Source: Pseudomonadota bacterium (GTDB lineage: Bacteria; Pseudomonadota; Gammaproteobacteria; Burkholderiales; SG8-39). From it: a stretch of DNA of 59,117 bases. Position numbers and translations under genes: made by a program. Positions 17,846 through 27,552 of this stretch are shown piece by piece. Under the pieces are notes generated by a model. The model was not told the DNA's origin. It made no database searches and saw only the letters and a program-made list of their open reading frames with translations. The stretch lies in the NCBI GenBank assembly GCA_021811085.1, contig JAJZPQ010000019.1:1-59117 (forward strand). Direction: 5' to 3'. Within the stretch, counting starts at the first letter, position 1; every line of letters starts with the position of its first letter.

Positions 17846-19528
17846 GTGAATCAAGTCATCATCCCGATCAAATCCGAGCGCAAGCCGCGCGGAACAATCA
17901 AGGGCCGCACGCCCGATCCCAAGGCGCTTGCCGAAGTGCGCGCGTTGCTGGGCGATGCGCCGCGACGGCGCGATCTCTTAATCGAGCACCTGCACAAGAT
18001 ACAGGATCGCTATCGCATGCTGTCCGCGGCGCACCTTACTGCGCTGGCCGCGGAAATGAAAATGGCGCTGGCGGAAGTTTACGAAGTCGCGACCTTCTAT
18101 CACCATTTCGACGTGGTGAAAGAGGGCGATGCGGCGCCCGCGGCGATCACCGTGCGCGTGTGCGAGTCGCTGTCCTGCGAAATGGCCGGCGCGAAGGCGC
18201 TGCTGGCAAAGCTGCCGGCCATACTCGGCAGCGACGTGCGTGTGCTCGCCGTGCCTTGCGTGGGCCGCTGCGAATCGGCGCCCGTGGCCGTGGTCGGGCA
18301 GAATCCGCTGCCGCACGCGACTACGGGCGGGGTGATGAAACTGGTCGCAGCGAAGGCGGTCAAGCATAAGCCGGGCAGGTACGTCACCTACGCCGAATAC
18401 CGCAAGCCGGGCGGCTACGCCATCCTGCAGCAATGCCTCGCGGGCAAGCGCGACTATCAGCAACTCACGAAAGTGATGGAGGATTCCGGACTGCGCGGCC
18501 TGGGCGGCGCGGGATTTCCGGCCGGGCGCAAATGGAAAATCGTGCGCGCCGAGCCCGAGCCGCGCCTGATGGCGGTGAATATCGACGAAGGCGAGCCCGG
18601 CACGTTCAAGGACCGCTACTACCTCGAGCGCGATCCGCATCGCTTCCTCGAAGGCATGCTGATCGCCGCCTGGACCGCGGGCATCGCCGAGGTCTATGTC
18701 TATCTGCGCGACGAGTACGCCGGCTGCCGTGCAATCCTGGAAAAGGAAATTGCGGCGCTCAAGGCCGACCCACCTTGCGCGCTGCCGCCGATCCATCTGC
18801 GCCGCGGCGCGGGCGCATATATCTGCGGCGAGGAATCGGCGATGATCGAATCGATCGAGGGCAAGCGCGGCATGCCGCGCCTGCGCCCGCCCTACGTGGC
18901 CCAGGTCGGCCTGTTCGGACGGCCGACGCTGGAGCACAACATGGAGACGCTGTACTGGGTGCGCGAAATCCTGGAGCAGGGTGCGGCCTGGTTCGCCGGA
19001 CACGGACGCCATGAAAGAAAGGGCCTGCGCTCGTTCTCGGTCTCTGGACGTGTGAACAAACCCGGCGTGCATCTGGCCCCGGCGGGCATTACGGTGAACG
19101 AGCTGATCGCGGAATATTGCGGCGGCATGCTCGATGGGCATGCGTTCTACGCCTACCTCCCCGGCGGTGCTTCGGGCGGCATCCTGCCCGCTTCCATGGG
19201 CGACATCCCGCTCGATTTCGACACGCTGCAGCCCTACGGTTGTTTCATCGGCTCGGCCGCGGTGATGATCCTGTCGGATCAGGATCGCGCCACCGACGCG
19301 GCACGCAACCTGGTGCATTTCTTTTCCGAGGAATCCTGCGGCCAGTGCACGCCCTGCCGCGTGGGCACGGCCAAGGCGCTGGCGCTGCTCGATCAGCCAA
19401 AATGGAACCAAGCGCTGCTCGCCGAACTCTCACAGGTAATGATGGACGCCTCGATCTGCGGCCTGGGGCAGGCCGCGCCCAATCCGCTGCTCAGCGTAAT
19501 GAAATATTTTGCGCACGAGCTCGCGTGA
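17846..19528 (+). CDS. NAD-dependent formate dehydrogenase beta subunit (NuoE-NuoF fusion)
   Basis: 560 residues from a GTG start with AGAGGA upstream. The N-terminal thioredoxin-like NuoE domain binds a [2Fe-2S] cluster with Cys106-x4-Cys111 and Cys138-x3-Cys142. The NuoF domain follows (GLRGLGGAGFPAGRKW near 215-230 for FMN/NAD, NIDEGEPGTFKDRYYLE). A [4Fe-4S] site is formed by Cys498, Cys501, Cys504 and Cys538. This architecture is that of the Fdh1-type beta subunit (fdh1B of Methylobacterium), which passes electrons from the alpha subunit to NAD+. It is co-transcribed with the catalytic subunit 21 bp downstream. A stand-alone hydrogenase or Nuo diaphorase is less likely given the partner. 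Confidence 0.92.
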   Translation: MNQVIIPIKSERKPRGTIKGRTPDPKALAEVRALLGDAPRRRDLLIEHLHKIQDRYRMLSAAHLTALAAEMKMALAEVYEVATFYHHFDVVKEGDAAPAAITVRVCESLSCEMAGAKALLAKLPAILGSDVRVLAVPCVGRCESAPVAVVGQNPLPHATTGGVMKLVAAKAVKHKPGRYVTYAEYRKPGGYAILQQCLAGKRDYQQLTKVMEDSGLRGLGGAGFPAGRKWKIVRAEPEPRLMAVNIDEGEPGTFKDRYYLERDPHRFLEGMLIAAWTAGIAEVYVYLRDEYAGCRAILEKEIAALKADPPCALPPIHLRRGAGAYICGEESAMIESIEGKRGMPRLRPPYVAQVGLFGRPTLEHNMETLYWVREILEQGAAWFAGHGRHERKGLRSFSVSGRVNKPGVHLAPAGITVNELIAEYCGGMLDGHAFYAYLPGGASGGILPASMGDIPLDFDTLQPYGCFIGSAAVMILSDQDRATDAARNLVHFFSEESCGQCTPCRVGTAKALALLDQPKWNQALLAELSQVMMDASICGLGQAAPNPLLSVMKYFAHELA

Positions 19529-19549
19529 GCTAAGGCAGGAGCGAACACT

Positions 19550-22357
19550 ATGACCGCAATCAGCAAACAAGAGATCGCCGCGCTGCCGGTGGAGTTCAAG
19601 CTCAACGGCAAGACGGTGGTCGGACGCGCCGACGAAACCATCATCCAGACGGCGAAGCACTACGGCATCGACATTCCGCACCTGTGCTACAAGGAAGGAC
19701 TGCGCGCGGACGGCAACTGCCGCGCCTGCGTGGTCGAGATCAAGGGTGAGCGCGCGCTCGCGCCCTCCTGCTGCCGCACGCCCAGGACCGGCATGGAAGT
19801 GAGCACGGACAGCGCGCGCGCCGTCGCCAGCCAGAAAATGGTGCTGGAGTTGCTGTTGTCGGACATGTCCGAGCAGTCCTACACGCCCAATTCGGAACTC
19901 GATCTATGGGCCAAGAAGCTCGAGGTGGGCAAGCCGCGCTTTGCGCCGCGCGCGCAGCCCAAGTCCGACGTTTCGCACCCGGCTATGGCAGTGAATCTGG
20001 ACGCCTGCATCCAATGCACGAGGTGCCTCAGGGCCTGCCGCGAGGCGCAGGTGAACGACGTCATCGGCTACGCCTTCCGCGGCGACCAGGCCAAGATCGT
20101 GTTCGATTTCGACGATCCCATGGGGGCGAGCAGCTGCGTCGCCTGCGGCGAATGCGTGCAGGCCTGCCCGACCGGCGCGCTGATGCCTGCGCGCAACGCC
20201 GGGCTCACGCTGGCGCAAAAGACGGTGGACTCGGTCTGCCCCTACTGCGGCGTCGGCTGCCAGCTGACCTACCACGTCAGCAACAACAAGATCGTGCAGG
20301 TGCAGGGCCGCGATGGTCCGGCCAACCACGGCCGCCTGTGCGTGAAAGGACGCTACGGCTTCGACTACGCGCACCATCGCCAGCGCCTGACCATGCCGCT
20401 GATACGCAAACCCGGCGTGCCCAAGAGCGCGGACTACACGGTCGATCCGGACAACTGGCGCGACGCGTTTCGCGAAGCGAGCTGGGAAGAGGCGCTGGCA
20501 TTTGCGGCCGGCGGCCTGCGCGACATTCGCGATACCTACGGCAAGCATGCGCTGGCGGGCTTCGGTTCGGCCAAGGGTTCGAACGAGGAGGCCTACCTGT
20601 TCCAGAAGCTGGTGCGCACCGGCTTCGGCTCCAATAACGTCGACCATTGCACGCGCCTGTGCCACGCGTCCTCGGTGGCGGCCTTGCTCGAGGGCGTGGG
20701 TTCGGGCGCCGTGTCCAACCAGGTAAGCGACGTGCAGCTGGCCGAGGTGGTGATCGTGATCGGCTCCAACCCGACGGTGAATCACCCCGTGGCGGCGACC
20801 TGGATCAAGAATGCGGTCAAGAACGGCACCAAGCTCATCCTCGCCGATCCGCGCCGCACCGAGCTCGCGCGCCATGCGACCCACGTGCTGCAGTTCAAGC
20901 CCGATACCGACGTGGCCATGCTCAACGCGCTGATGCATGTCATCGTCACCGAAGGCCTGGTGAACCAGGACTTCATTCGCGACCGCACCTCGGGTTATGC
21001 AGCGCTGGCCGAGAACGTGAAGAAGTTCAGCCCCGAATTGATGGCGCCGATCTGCGGCATCCCGGCCGAAACGCTGCGCCAGGTCGCGCGCCTTTACGCG
21101 ACCTCGAAAGGTTCGATGATTCTGTGGGGCATGGGCGTATCGCAGCACGTGCACGGCACCGACAACGCGCGCTGCCTGATCGCGCTCGCGCTCATGACCG
21201 GGCAGATCGGCCGCCCCGGCACCGGTCTGCACCCCTTGCGCGGACAGAACAACGTGCAGGGCGCCTCGGACTCGGGCCTGATTCCGATGATGTACCCGAA
21301 TTACCAGCGCGTCGACAACCCCGAGGCCAAGGCGCGCTTCGCCAAGCTTTGGGGTGCACCCGAGCTCGACAGCAAACCCGGGCTGACCGTGGTCGAAATC
21401 ATGCATGCGGCGAAGAAAAAGGAAATCCGCGGCATGTACGTCATGGGCGAGAATCCGGCGATGTCGGATCCGGACCTGGAACATGCGCGCGCGGCCATGG
21501 CCGCGCTCGACCACCTCGTGGTGCAGGACATTTTCCTTACCGAGACCGCCTATCTGGCCGACGTGGTGCTGCCTGCGACTGCGTGGCCGGAGAAGAACGG
21601 CACGGTCACCAACACCGACCGCATGGTGCAGCTCGGGCGCAAGGCGATCGAGCCGCCGGGTGCGGCGAAAGAAGATCTGTGGATCATCCAGGAAATCGCC
21701 AAGCGCATGGGCCTGCCCTGGAACTACGGCCACGTATCCGAGGTGTTCGCCGAAATGCGCGCCGGCATGGACACCATAGGCGGCATTACCTGGGAGCGGC
21801 TCGAACGCGACTCGGCGGTCACCTATCCGTGCGAGGAAGAGGGCGATCCGGGCCAGCCGGTGGTGTTTACCGAGCATTTCCCCACCGCTACCGGGCGCGC
21901 CAAATTCGTTCCCGCCGACCTGATTTCCGCCGACGAACAGCCGGATGCGAACTACCCCATGGTGCTGATCACCGGGCGCCAGCTCGAGCACTGGCACACC
22001 GGCTCGATGACGCGCCGCGCCGGCGTGCTCGACGCGATCGAGCCCGAGCCGATGGCCTCGTTCCACCCCCTCGACCTCGACGGCTTCGACGTGAAGTCGG
22101 GCGAGGTGGTGACCGTGGTTTCGCGTCGCGGCAGCATCTCGCTGTATGCGCGCGCCGACGCCGGCACCCCGAGAGGGGCGGTGTTCATCCCGTTTTGCTA
22201 TTACGAGGCGGCGGCGAACAAGCTCACCAACCCGGTGCTCGACCCGTTCGGCAAGATCCCCGAGTTCAAGTACTGCGCGGTGAAAGTGAAGAAAGGCGGC
22301 GCCAAGCCGGTGCATTCGAGCTTCGGCGGCGGACAGTCGTTGCATGCGACGACTTGA
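19550..22357 (+). CDS. Formate dehydrogenase alpha (catalytic, molybdo- or tungsto-pterin) subunit
   Basis: 935 residues. It carries a [2Fe-2S] ferredoxin domain (Cys46, Cys57, Cys60 and Cys74 or 75), then two [4Fe-4S] sets (Cys153/156/159/163 and Cys196/199/202/206), and the cluster of the pterin domain (Cys230, Cys233, Cys237, Cys264). The active-site metal ligand is Cys371 followed by His372 in HCTRLCHASSV, replacing selenocysteine. There is no twin-arginine signal, so the enzyme is cytoplasmic. It oxidises formate to CO2 with reduction of NAD+ through the beta subunit. Mo versus W cannot be told from the sequence. No gamma subunit or fdhD is nearby. No FNR-like palindrome was found upstream of this operon. 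Confidence 0.94.
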   Translation: MTAISKQEIAALPVEFKLNGKTVVGRADETIIQTAKHYGIDIPHLCYKEGLRADGNCRACVVEIKGERALAPSCCRTPRTGMEVSTDSARAVASQKMVLELLLSDMSEQSYTPNSELDLWAKKLEVGKPRFAPRAQPKSDVSHPAMAVNLDACIQCTRCLRACREAQVNDVIGYAFRGDQAKIVFDFDDPMGASSCVACGECVQACPTGALMPARNAGLTLAQKTVDSVCPYCGVGCQLTYHVSNNKIVQVQGRDGPANHGRLCVKGRYGFDYAHHRQRLTMPLIRKPGVPKSADYTVDPDNWRDAFREASWEEALAFAAGGLRDIRDTYGKHALAGFGSAKGSNEEAYLFQKLVRTGFGSNNVDHCTRLCHASSVAALLEGVGSGAVSNQVSDVQLAEVVIVIGSNPTVNHPVAATWIKNAVKNGTKLILADPRRTELARHATHVLQFKPDTDVAMLNALMHVIVTEGLVNQDFIRDRTSGYAALAENVKKFSPELMAPICGIPAETLRQVARLYATSKGSMILWGMGVSQHVHGTDNARCLIALALMTGQIGRPGTGLHPLRGQNNVQGASDSGLIPMMYPNYQRVDNPEAKARFAKLWGAPELDSKPGLTVVEIMHAAKKKEIRGMYVMGENPAMSDPDLEHARAAMAALDHLVVQDIFLTETAYLADVVLPATAWPEKNGTVTNTDRMVQLGRKAIEPPGAAKEDLWIIQEIAKRMGLPWNYGHVSEVFAEMRAGMDTIGGITWERLERDSAVTYPCEEEGDPGQPVVFTEHFPTATGRAKFVPADLISADEQPDANYPMVLITGRQLEHWHTGSMTRRAGVLDAIEPEPMASFHPLDLDGFDVKSGEVVTVVSRRGSISLYARADAGTPRGAVFIPFCYYEAAANKLTNPVLDPFGKIPEFKYCAVKVKKGGAKPVHSSFGGGQSLHATT

Positions 22358-22381
22358 GTAAAAGCGCGTGCCAAGAGCCAG

Positions 22382-22566
22382 CATTGCGCGCTCCGCGCGC
22401 CAACCTTGTTTTCCGCGCGGATGAAAAGCGCATCCGCACAGAAAGCAAGGTTATGGATAAAAACAAGGACAGTGCGAGGGTTTTATGCGAGATCGCCGAT
22501 TGGGCGCGGATGTGTTTTTTATCCGTGCCCAATCGGTGATCCGCGCGGACGGGGCGCCGTCCGCGC
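22382..22566. repeat. Structured dispersed repeat, family 1, copy 2 (module order A-B)
   Basis: Module A (hairpin 22402-22452) has outer arms AACCTTG/CAAGGTT and inner arms TTTCCGCGCGGATG/CATCCGCACAGAAA. Module B (hairpin 22491-22541) has arms CCGATTGGGCGCGGAT and ATCCGTGCCCAATCGG, then the palindrome GCGGACGGGGCGCCGTCCGC (22544-22563). The same parts occur at 13426-13653 in order B-A. Stem bases differ between copies in a paired way. The rest of the 22358-22730 gap holds only the fhs promoter region. Confidence 0.75.
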
Positions 22567-22651
22567 AAGTTCGATCGCTACAGCTCGAGGTATCCACCTA
22601 CATCGGCCGAAGGTTGGCGTGCGGCCATTGTGCGCACCGCTTCGGCAATTC

Positions 22652-22693
22652 TTGACCGCCATCAAGGCCGCGCCTTGTGCGTGTGCCTATATT
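22652..22693 (+). promoter_or_regulatory. FNR-like palindrome and -10 box of fhs
   Basis: TTGACCGCCATCAA (22652-22665) differs from the perfect palindrome by one base and is followed after 22 bp by TATATT (22688-22693), a strong -10 box. The fhs ATG is 37 bp further on. This is the cleanest class II geometry of the six sites. Confidence 0.7.
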
Positions 22694-22730
22694 TCGCCCC
22701 ATTAGTCCAAACACCATTACGGAGATCATC

Positions 22731-24401
22731 ATGCCAACGGACATCGATATCGCGCAGAAGGCGAAAATGCAGCGCATACCCAAGCTCGCCGCGGAAAAGC
22801 TCGGCATCGGCGAAGACCACCTCGTGCCCTATGGCCATTACAAGGCCAAGGTGTCGCTCGACTACGTCGACAGCCTGAAGGGCAAACCCGACGGCAAACT
22901 GATCCTGGTGACTGCGATCAGCCCCACGCCCGCGGGCGAGGGCAAGACCACCACCACGGTCGGCCTGGGCGACGCGCTCAATTACATCGGCAAGAAGGCG
23001 ATGATCTGCCTGCGCGAGCCCTCGCTCGGACCGGTGTTCGGCATGAAGGGCGGCGCCGCGGGCGGCGGCTACGCCCAAGTGGTGCCGATGGAAGACATCA
23101 ACCTGCATTTCACCGGCGACTTCAATGCCATCGCGCTCGCGAACAATCTGCTCGCGGCGCTGCTGGATAACCACATTCATCACGGCAACGAGCTCGGCAT
23201 CGACGTACGCCGCATCGCATGGAAGCGCGTGGTGGACATGAACGACCGCGCGCTGCGCGACATCGTGGTGTCGCTCGGCGGCCCGGGCAACGGCTATCCG
23301 CGCCAGGACGGTTTCGACATCGTCGTGGCCTCGGAGGTGATGGCGATTTTCTGCCTGTCGACTTCGCTCGAGGATCTGAAGAACCGCCTGGGCAATATCG
23401 TGGTCGCGTACAACCGCGACCAGAAGCCGATCTACGCGCGCGACCTGAACGCGCACGGGGCGATGACGGTGCTGTTGCGCGATGCGCTCGCGCCGAATCT
23501 GGTGCAGACGCTTGAGAACAGCCCGGCTTTCATTCACGGCGGTCCGTTCGCGAACATCGCCCACGGCTGCAACTCGGTGATCGCTACCCAGACTGCGTTG
23601 AAGCTCGCCGATTACGTCGTGACCGAAGCCGGTTTCGGCGCCGATCTGGGCGCGGAAAAGTTCATCGACATCAAATGCCGCAAGAGCGGCCTGCGCCCCT
23701 CCGCCACGGTAATCGTGGCCACGGTGCGTGCGATGAAATACCACGGCGGCGCCGACCTGAAGACGATCACGCAGGAGAATCTCGCCGCGCTGGACAAGGG
23801 CCTGGTGAACCTGGAGCGCCATGTCGACAACGTGCAGAGGGTGTACGGCATTCCCTGCGTGGTGTCGATCAATCACTTCACCAGCGATACCGCGGCTGAG
23901 GTGGACATGCTCAAGGCGCGCATGGCCAAGCTCGGCGTCAAAGTCGTGCTGGCCACCCACTGGGCCGACGGCGGCAAGGGCGCCGCCGAGCTGGCGAAGA
24001 TGGTGGTCGAGATGTGCGAGAAGAAATCCAGCCTAAACTTCGTCTACGAAGAGTCCGACAGCCTGTGGGATAAGGTCAACAAGATCGCGAAGAAGATCTA
24101 TCGCGCGAGCGAGGTCACCGCCGACGCCAAGGTGCGCAACCAGATCAAGAAACTGCAGGACGACGGCTACGGCCACTATCCGGTGTGCGTGGCGAAGACG
24201 CAGTATTCGTTTTCGACCGACGCGCAGCTGCGCGGCGCGCCGGAGAACCACGTCATCAACATACGCGAGGTGCGTCTCGCGGCCGGCGCTGAATTCATCG
24301 TGATGGTCTGCGGTGACATCATGACCATGCCGGGCCTGCCCAAGGTTCCCTCGGCCAACAAGATCGATCTGGTCGACGGCAAGGTAGTAGGACTGTTCTA
24401 A
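22731..24401 (+). CDS. fhs: Formate-tetrahydrofolate ligase
   Basis: 556 residues, the normal length. The nucleotide loop is [20 protein letters not shown] with Lys72; [51 protein letters not shown] and [11 protein letters not shown] follow. The enzyme makes 10-formyl-THF from formate, THF and ATP in the cytoplasm. I chose the ATG at 22731 (after ACGGAGATC) over an upstream GTG-type start. It is the link from oxalate-derived formate to one-carbon biosynthesis, and its promoter shares the FNR-like site of the oxalate genes. Confidence 0.96.
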   Translation: MPTDIDIAQKAKMQRIPKLAAEKLGIGEDHLVPYGHYKAKVSLDYVDSLKGKPDGKLILVTAISPTPAGEGKTTTTVGLGDALNYIGKKAMICLREPSLGPVFGMKGGAAGGGYAQVVPMEDINLHFTGDFNAIALANNLLAALLDNHIHHGNELGIDVRRIAWKRVVDMNDRALRDIVVSLGGPGNGYPRQDGFDIVVASEVMAIFCLSTSLEDLKNRLGNIVVAYNRDQKPIYARDLNAHGAMTVLLRDALAPNLVQTLENSPAFIHGGPFANIAHGCNSVIATQTALKLADYVVTEAGFGADLGAEKFIDIKCRKSGLRPSATVIVATVRAMKYHGGADLKTITQENLAALDKGLVNLERHVDNVQRVYGIPCVVSINHFTSDTAAEVDMLKARMAKLGVKVVLATHWADGGKGAAELAKMVVEMCEKKSSLNFVYEESDSLWDKVNKIAKKIYRASEVTADAKVRNQIKKLQDDGYGHYPVCVAKTQYSFSTDAQLRGAPENHVINIREVRLAAGAEFIVMVCGDIMTMPGLPKVPSANKIDLVDGKVVGLF

Positions 24402-24402
24402 G

Positions 24403-24511
24403 GGTCCGTAACAAAACGAGGGGAAATCCCCTCCGGGGACTTCGTTCGGGTCGCCTCCCCTCGTGCTCCCCTAAATCAGACCGTAACAAAATGACTTTTG
24501 TTACTGGTTCC
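24403..24511. repeat. Structured intergenic repeat, family 2, copy 2
   Basis: Directly after fhs. It matches the element at 7193-7326 in its GAGGGGA-a-ATCCCC, GGGGACTT, TTCGGGtCGCCTCCCCTC and CTCCCCTA blocks, lacks an internal 20-25 bp segment, and ends in the hairpin GTAACAAAA-tgac-TTTTGTTAC. Its start, CCGTAACAAAAC, repeats the same stem variant. Confidence 0.7.
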
Positions 24512-24647
24512 AAGCCACTGGCGCCGCGCGCGGGGATGCGCCGCTCGTGCGGCGCATTTGCCTTGCGCCTGTGCCTGCGCGCCGCACTAACCATCGCTCC
24601 CGCCGTGGAGTAAAATCGAAGCCTGCTGACGTAAACGTGGGCGCATC

Positions 24648-25382
24648 ATGGATTTTTCTCTGCAGGCATTCTGGATTCCGCTGTTCAAGATCATCTGGAT
24701 CAATATCGTCTTGTCTGGTGACAATGCGGTGGTGATTGCCCTGGCGGCACGTTCGCTCCCGCCGCGGCAGCAGACACTCGCCGTCGCCTGGGGCAGCGGC
24801 GCGGCGGTGGCGATGCGTATTGTTCTTACCTTGTTTGCCGTGGCGCTGCTGCAGCTGCCCTACCTGAAGCTGCTCGGCGCCGTACTGCTGTTGTGGATCG
24901 GCGTGCAGCTGCTGCTGCCCGAGGAGGGCGAGGCGGACATCGACGGCCACGAGAACATGCTGGCGGCGATCAAGACCATTCTGATCGCCGACCTGGTGAT
25001 GAGTCTGGACAATGTGATTGCAGTGGCCGCGGCCGCAGGCGACAGTGTCACGCTGCTGATTCTCGGCCTGGGCGTGAGCATTCCGCTGGTGATTTTCGGC
25101 AGCACGCTGTTGATGAAGGTGATGGAACGCTTCCCGATCATCATCACCGCGGGCGGGGCCCTGCTCGGCTTTGTCGCCGGCGAAATGGCGGTGAGCGATC
25201 CCGCTCTGGGCGATTGGATGAGTGCCAATTTCCAGATGCTGGAGAAAAGACCCATGCTCGCGGGCTTCGGTCTAGACCTGATCGTAGGCCTGGTCGGCGC
25301 GGCGCTGGTGGTGGCGGTAGGAAAGCTGCTGGCGCGCAAGCAGACGGTCGCCGTTGGCGAATCGCAGGAAATTCCTAGATAA
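24648..25382 (+). CDS. TerC/YjbE-family integral membrane protein
   Basis: 244 residues with about seven membrane helices. It has the family's acidic metal-site motifs WINIVLSGDNAVVIALAAR at the start and ADLVMSLDNVIAVAAAAG near residues 118-135. Members are proposed Mn2+ or other metal exporters, or partners of metalation of secreted proteins. The ATG at 24648 lacks a textbook ribosome site. I looked for the manganese (yybP-ykoY) riboswitch often found before such genes and did not see it. It lies between fhs and oxlT-1 but has no evident metabolic link with them. Confidence 0.9.
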   Translation: MDFSLQAFWIPLFKIIWINIVLSGDNAVVIALAARSLPPRQQTLAVAWGSGAAVAMRIVLTLFAVALLQLPYLKLLGAVLLLWIGVQLLLPEEGEADIDGHENMLAAIKTILIADLVMSLDNVIAVAAAAGDSVTLLILGLGVSIPLVIFGSTLLMKVMERFPIIITAGGALLGFVAGEMAVSDPALGDWMSANFQMLEKRPMLAGFGLDLIVGLVGAALVVAVGKLLARKQTVAVGESQEIPR

Positions 25383-25406
25383 TTCGTTTGCAGGCATTTT
25401 GCGAAA

Positions 25407-25450
25407 TTGACCCAGATCAATGCAGCTAGACGCACGAACAGCGGTATGCT
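25407..25450 (+). promoter_or_regulatory. FNR-like palindrome and -10 box of oxlT-1
   Basis: TTGACCCAGATCAA (25407-25420, one mismatch to the symmetric site) precedes TATGCT (25445-25450) by 24 bp. The leader to the ATG at 25631 is about 175 bases. Confidence 0.65.
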
Positions 25451-25630
25451 GTAAGGACAACGTGTTCAGGCATAGAAGATACCGGCCCGGCCAGGACCGC
25501 GCGCAGGCGCGTGATTGACGGACGCTGGTACGGCAAAAGCTAATAATTGCAGCTGCCCGACACGAATAAATAAATTCCGCAACCAGCGGGATTCCAATTG
25601 AGCGATGTACTTTTTGAGGGGGACACTATC

Positions 25631-26974
25631 ATGTCAAACGGTAGCAGTTCGCATACCGATCTCGCAAAGCAAACCTTGGGCCCGATCGCCGGAAATCGCT
25701 GGATACAACTGGCGGCCGGTGTGATTGCGATGGTCGTCATATCAAACTTCCAGTACGCCTTTACTCTGTTTACACCGGGGTTGAAGCAGCAGTTTGCGAC
25801 CGAGCCTTACGCCAAGATCGCGCTGATCTACACCCTGTTTATTCTGTTCGAGACCTGGCCGGTGCCGCTGGCGGGATACTTGATCGATAAATTCGGCATC
25901 CGCAATCTCATGCTCGTCGGCTCGGTGCTCATTTTTCTGGGATGGGTGCTCGGCGGAACGGTCGCGACTTCCGTTTTTCACTTGTACATCTGCTACGGCG
26001 TCTTCGCCGGTACCGGCGCGGGCATCATCTACATCGCGACCGTCGCCAATGCGGTCAAATGGTTTCCCGATAAAAGGGGCCTGGCAGCCGGCCTGACGGC
26101 TGCAGGATTCGGTGGCGGCTCGGCGCTTACGCTCATCCCCATCAGCGCTTCGATCAGCTCCATGGGCTGGGCCGGCGCGATGGCGGCGTGGGGTGTTGGT
26201 CAAGGCGTCGTGGCCATTGCCATGGCGCTGATCCTGCACCATCCGCCCAAAGGCTGGTTGCCTAAAGACTGGGTGCAACCCAAAGCGGTGGCGCAAACGC
26301 GGCGGGATTTTTCCGCGATGCAGATGCTGTCGCAGAAAGAGTTTTATGTCATGTATTTCATGTTCCTCATGGTCTGTACCGGCGGCCTGATGACCACGGG
26401 CAACATGTCGCAGATCGCGAAATCCCTCAACGTGTTCGACGCGAAGGTAATGGGTATCGCGATTGTTCCGTTCGTGGCAACCGTAGCGGGAGTCACCAAT
26501 GCGTTCGCGCGCATCATGTGGGGTGCGGTTTCGGACAGGTTCGGCCGGGAATACACGATGGCCTTCGCGTTTGCGCTTGAAGGCGCGCTCATCTATTTGA
26601 TGACGCAAATCTCGGGCAACCCGATCGCGTTCATGATCCTGATGCCCTTCGTGTTCCTTGCCTGGGGCGAGATATACGCTTTGTTCTCGGCGATAACGGG
26701 CGATGTGTTCGGCCCGAAGAACGCCTCGGGCAACTACGGCATTCTGTATACGGCCAAGGGCCTGGCGTCGATCATGGCGGGCTGGGGTGCCGCTGCGGTG
26801 GCAGCGCTCTATGCCGGCTCTTTCTCGGTGCCTTACTACATCTCGGCCATATTCGACATCACGGCCGCGATCATGGCCCTTTACATTTTGCGGCCCATCA
26901 TTCGCAAGAGGATCGCCGGCGAAGCGGCTGGTGCAGAAGGCAGTCCGGCCATCCCTGCAGCAGCGAAGGCCTGA
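25631..26974 (+). CDS. oxlT: Oxalate:formate antiporter-like MFS transporter (copy 1)
   Basis: 447 residues from the ATG at 25631 (GAGGGGG upstream; an in-frame TTG at 25598 is less likely). Twelve hydrophobic segments and the MFS loop AVSDRFGRE after helix 8 are present. The two residues that in Oxalobacter OxlT bind the dicarboxylate (Arg272, Lys355) are kept as Arg294 in NAFARIMWGAVSD and Lys376 in LYTAKGLAS. Exchange of oxalate for formate would also generate proton-motive force, because cytoplasmic decarboxylation consumes a proton. It is the first of two paralogues separated by 578 bp. Other OFA-family members carry other monocarboxylates; the frc/oxc context favours oxalate. Confidence 0.85.
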   Translation: MSNGSSSHTDLAKQTLGPIAGNRWIQLAAGVIAMVVISNFQYAFTLFTPGLKQQFATEPYAKIALIYTLFILFETWPVPLAGYLIDKFGIRNLMLVGSVLIFLGWVLGGTVATSVFHLYICYGVFAGTGAGIIYIATVANAVKWFPDKRGLAAGLTAAGFGGGSALTLIPISASISSMGWAGAMAAWGVGQGVVAIAMALILHHPPKGWLPKDWVQPKAVAQTRRDFSAMQMLSQKEFYVMYFMFLMVCTGGLMTTGNMSQIAKSLNVFDAKVMGIAIVPFVATVAGVTNAFARIMWGAVSDRFGREYTMAFAFALEGALIYLMTQISGNPIAFMILMPFVFLAWGEIYALFSAITGDVFGPKNASGNYGILYTAKGLASIMAGWGAAAVAALYAGSFSVPYYISAIFDITAAIMALYILRPIIRKRIAGEAAGAEGSPAIPAAAKA

Positions 26975-27552
26975 GCCGCGCCGATTGGTTTGCATGCCGC
27001 GACGTCTGCTCTGGAGTACCGGGCAGCCGTCGCGGCCGTTGCGGCAAACGGCGCATGCGCGCGTGCCGAAGCACTCCCAGATTTCGCCACGTTAAGCCGC
27101 TGCGCGGCGCACAGATACGCGCCGTTGCGCGTTGCGGATTAGGTATCTGCCGTTATCTCCATTGTCAGTGCAGCAATTGCGCTGATCCGTACACTCTGCG
27201 CCACTCCCGAGCGCGCTTCTGAATGCGAAGCCGGCGCGAAAGCACGATGCTGGTTTTCGCTGACTGCCGGCGCCTGTTGTTCACCTAGTTCGAACGCGCG
27301 CACCGGCCCGATGCTGTGCGTCTAGCGCGAAAAATCAGTCGAATCAAGTGCGGGTATACCCCAGCCCATTTGATCCGAAATATTTGACTCAAGTCAATGT
27401 TAAAAAATCACAGGCAAACGATAACCGTTGCTGCAAGCGAATCGAGCAAGTACGCGGTTTTGATCCGGATTTTTCAATGCTGTTCCAGGCGCAAGCGCAG
27501 CGCGATCCGGAGCTGAGCCTTACAAAAATTTGCACGCGAGGAGAACGTAACC
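26975..27552. other. Gap between the two oxlT-like genes
   Basis: 578 bp. No credible small gene was found. The last 170 bp contain the FNR-like palindrome (27384-27397), a -10 box, and the leader of oxlT-2 with GAGGAG ahead of its ATG. A TTTGATCC half-site-like word lies at about 27369. Confidence 0.5.
27384..27425 (+). promoter_or_regulatory. FNR-like palindrome and -10 box of oxlT-2
   Basis: TTGACTCAAGTCAA (27384-27397) is a perfect palindrome including the spacer. GATAAC (27420-27425) follows after 22 bp as a -10 box. The leader to the ATG is about 120 bases. Confidence 0.7.

Noticed and set aside
24512-24647. Possible manganese (yybP-ykoY) riboswitch before the TerC gene
   Set aside because: The conserved loop sequences of that riboswitch were not seen, and the space left by the repeat element is short.
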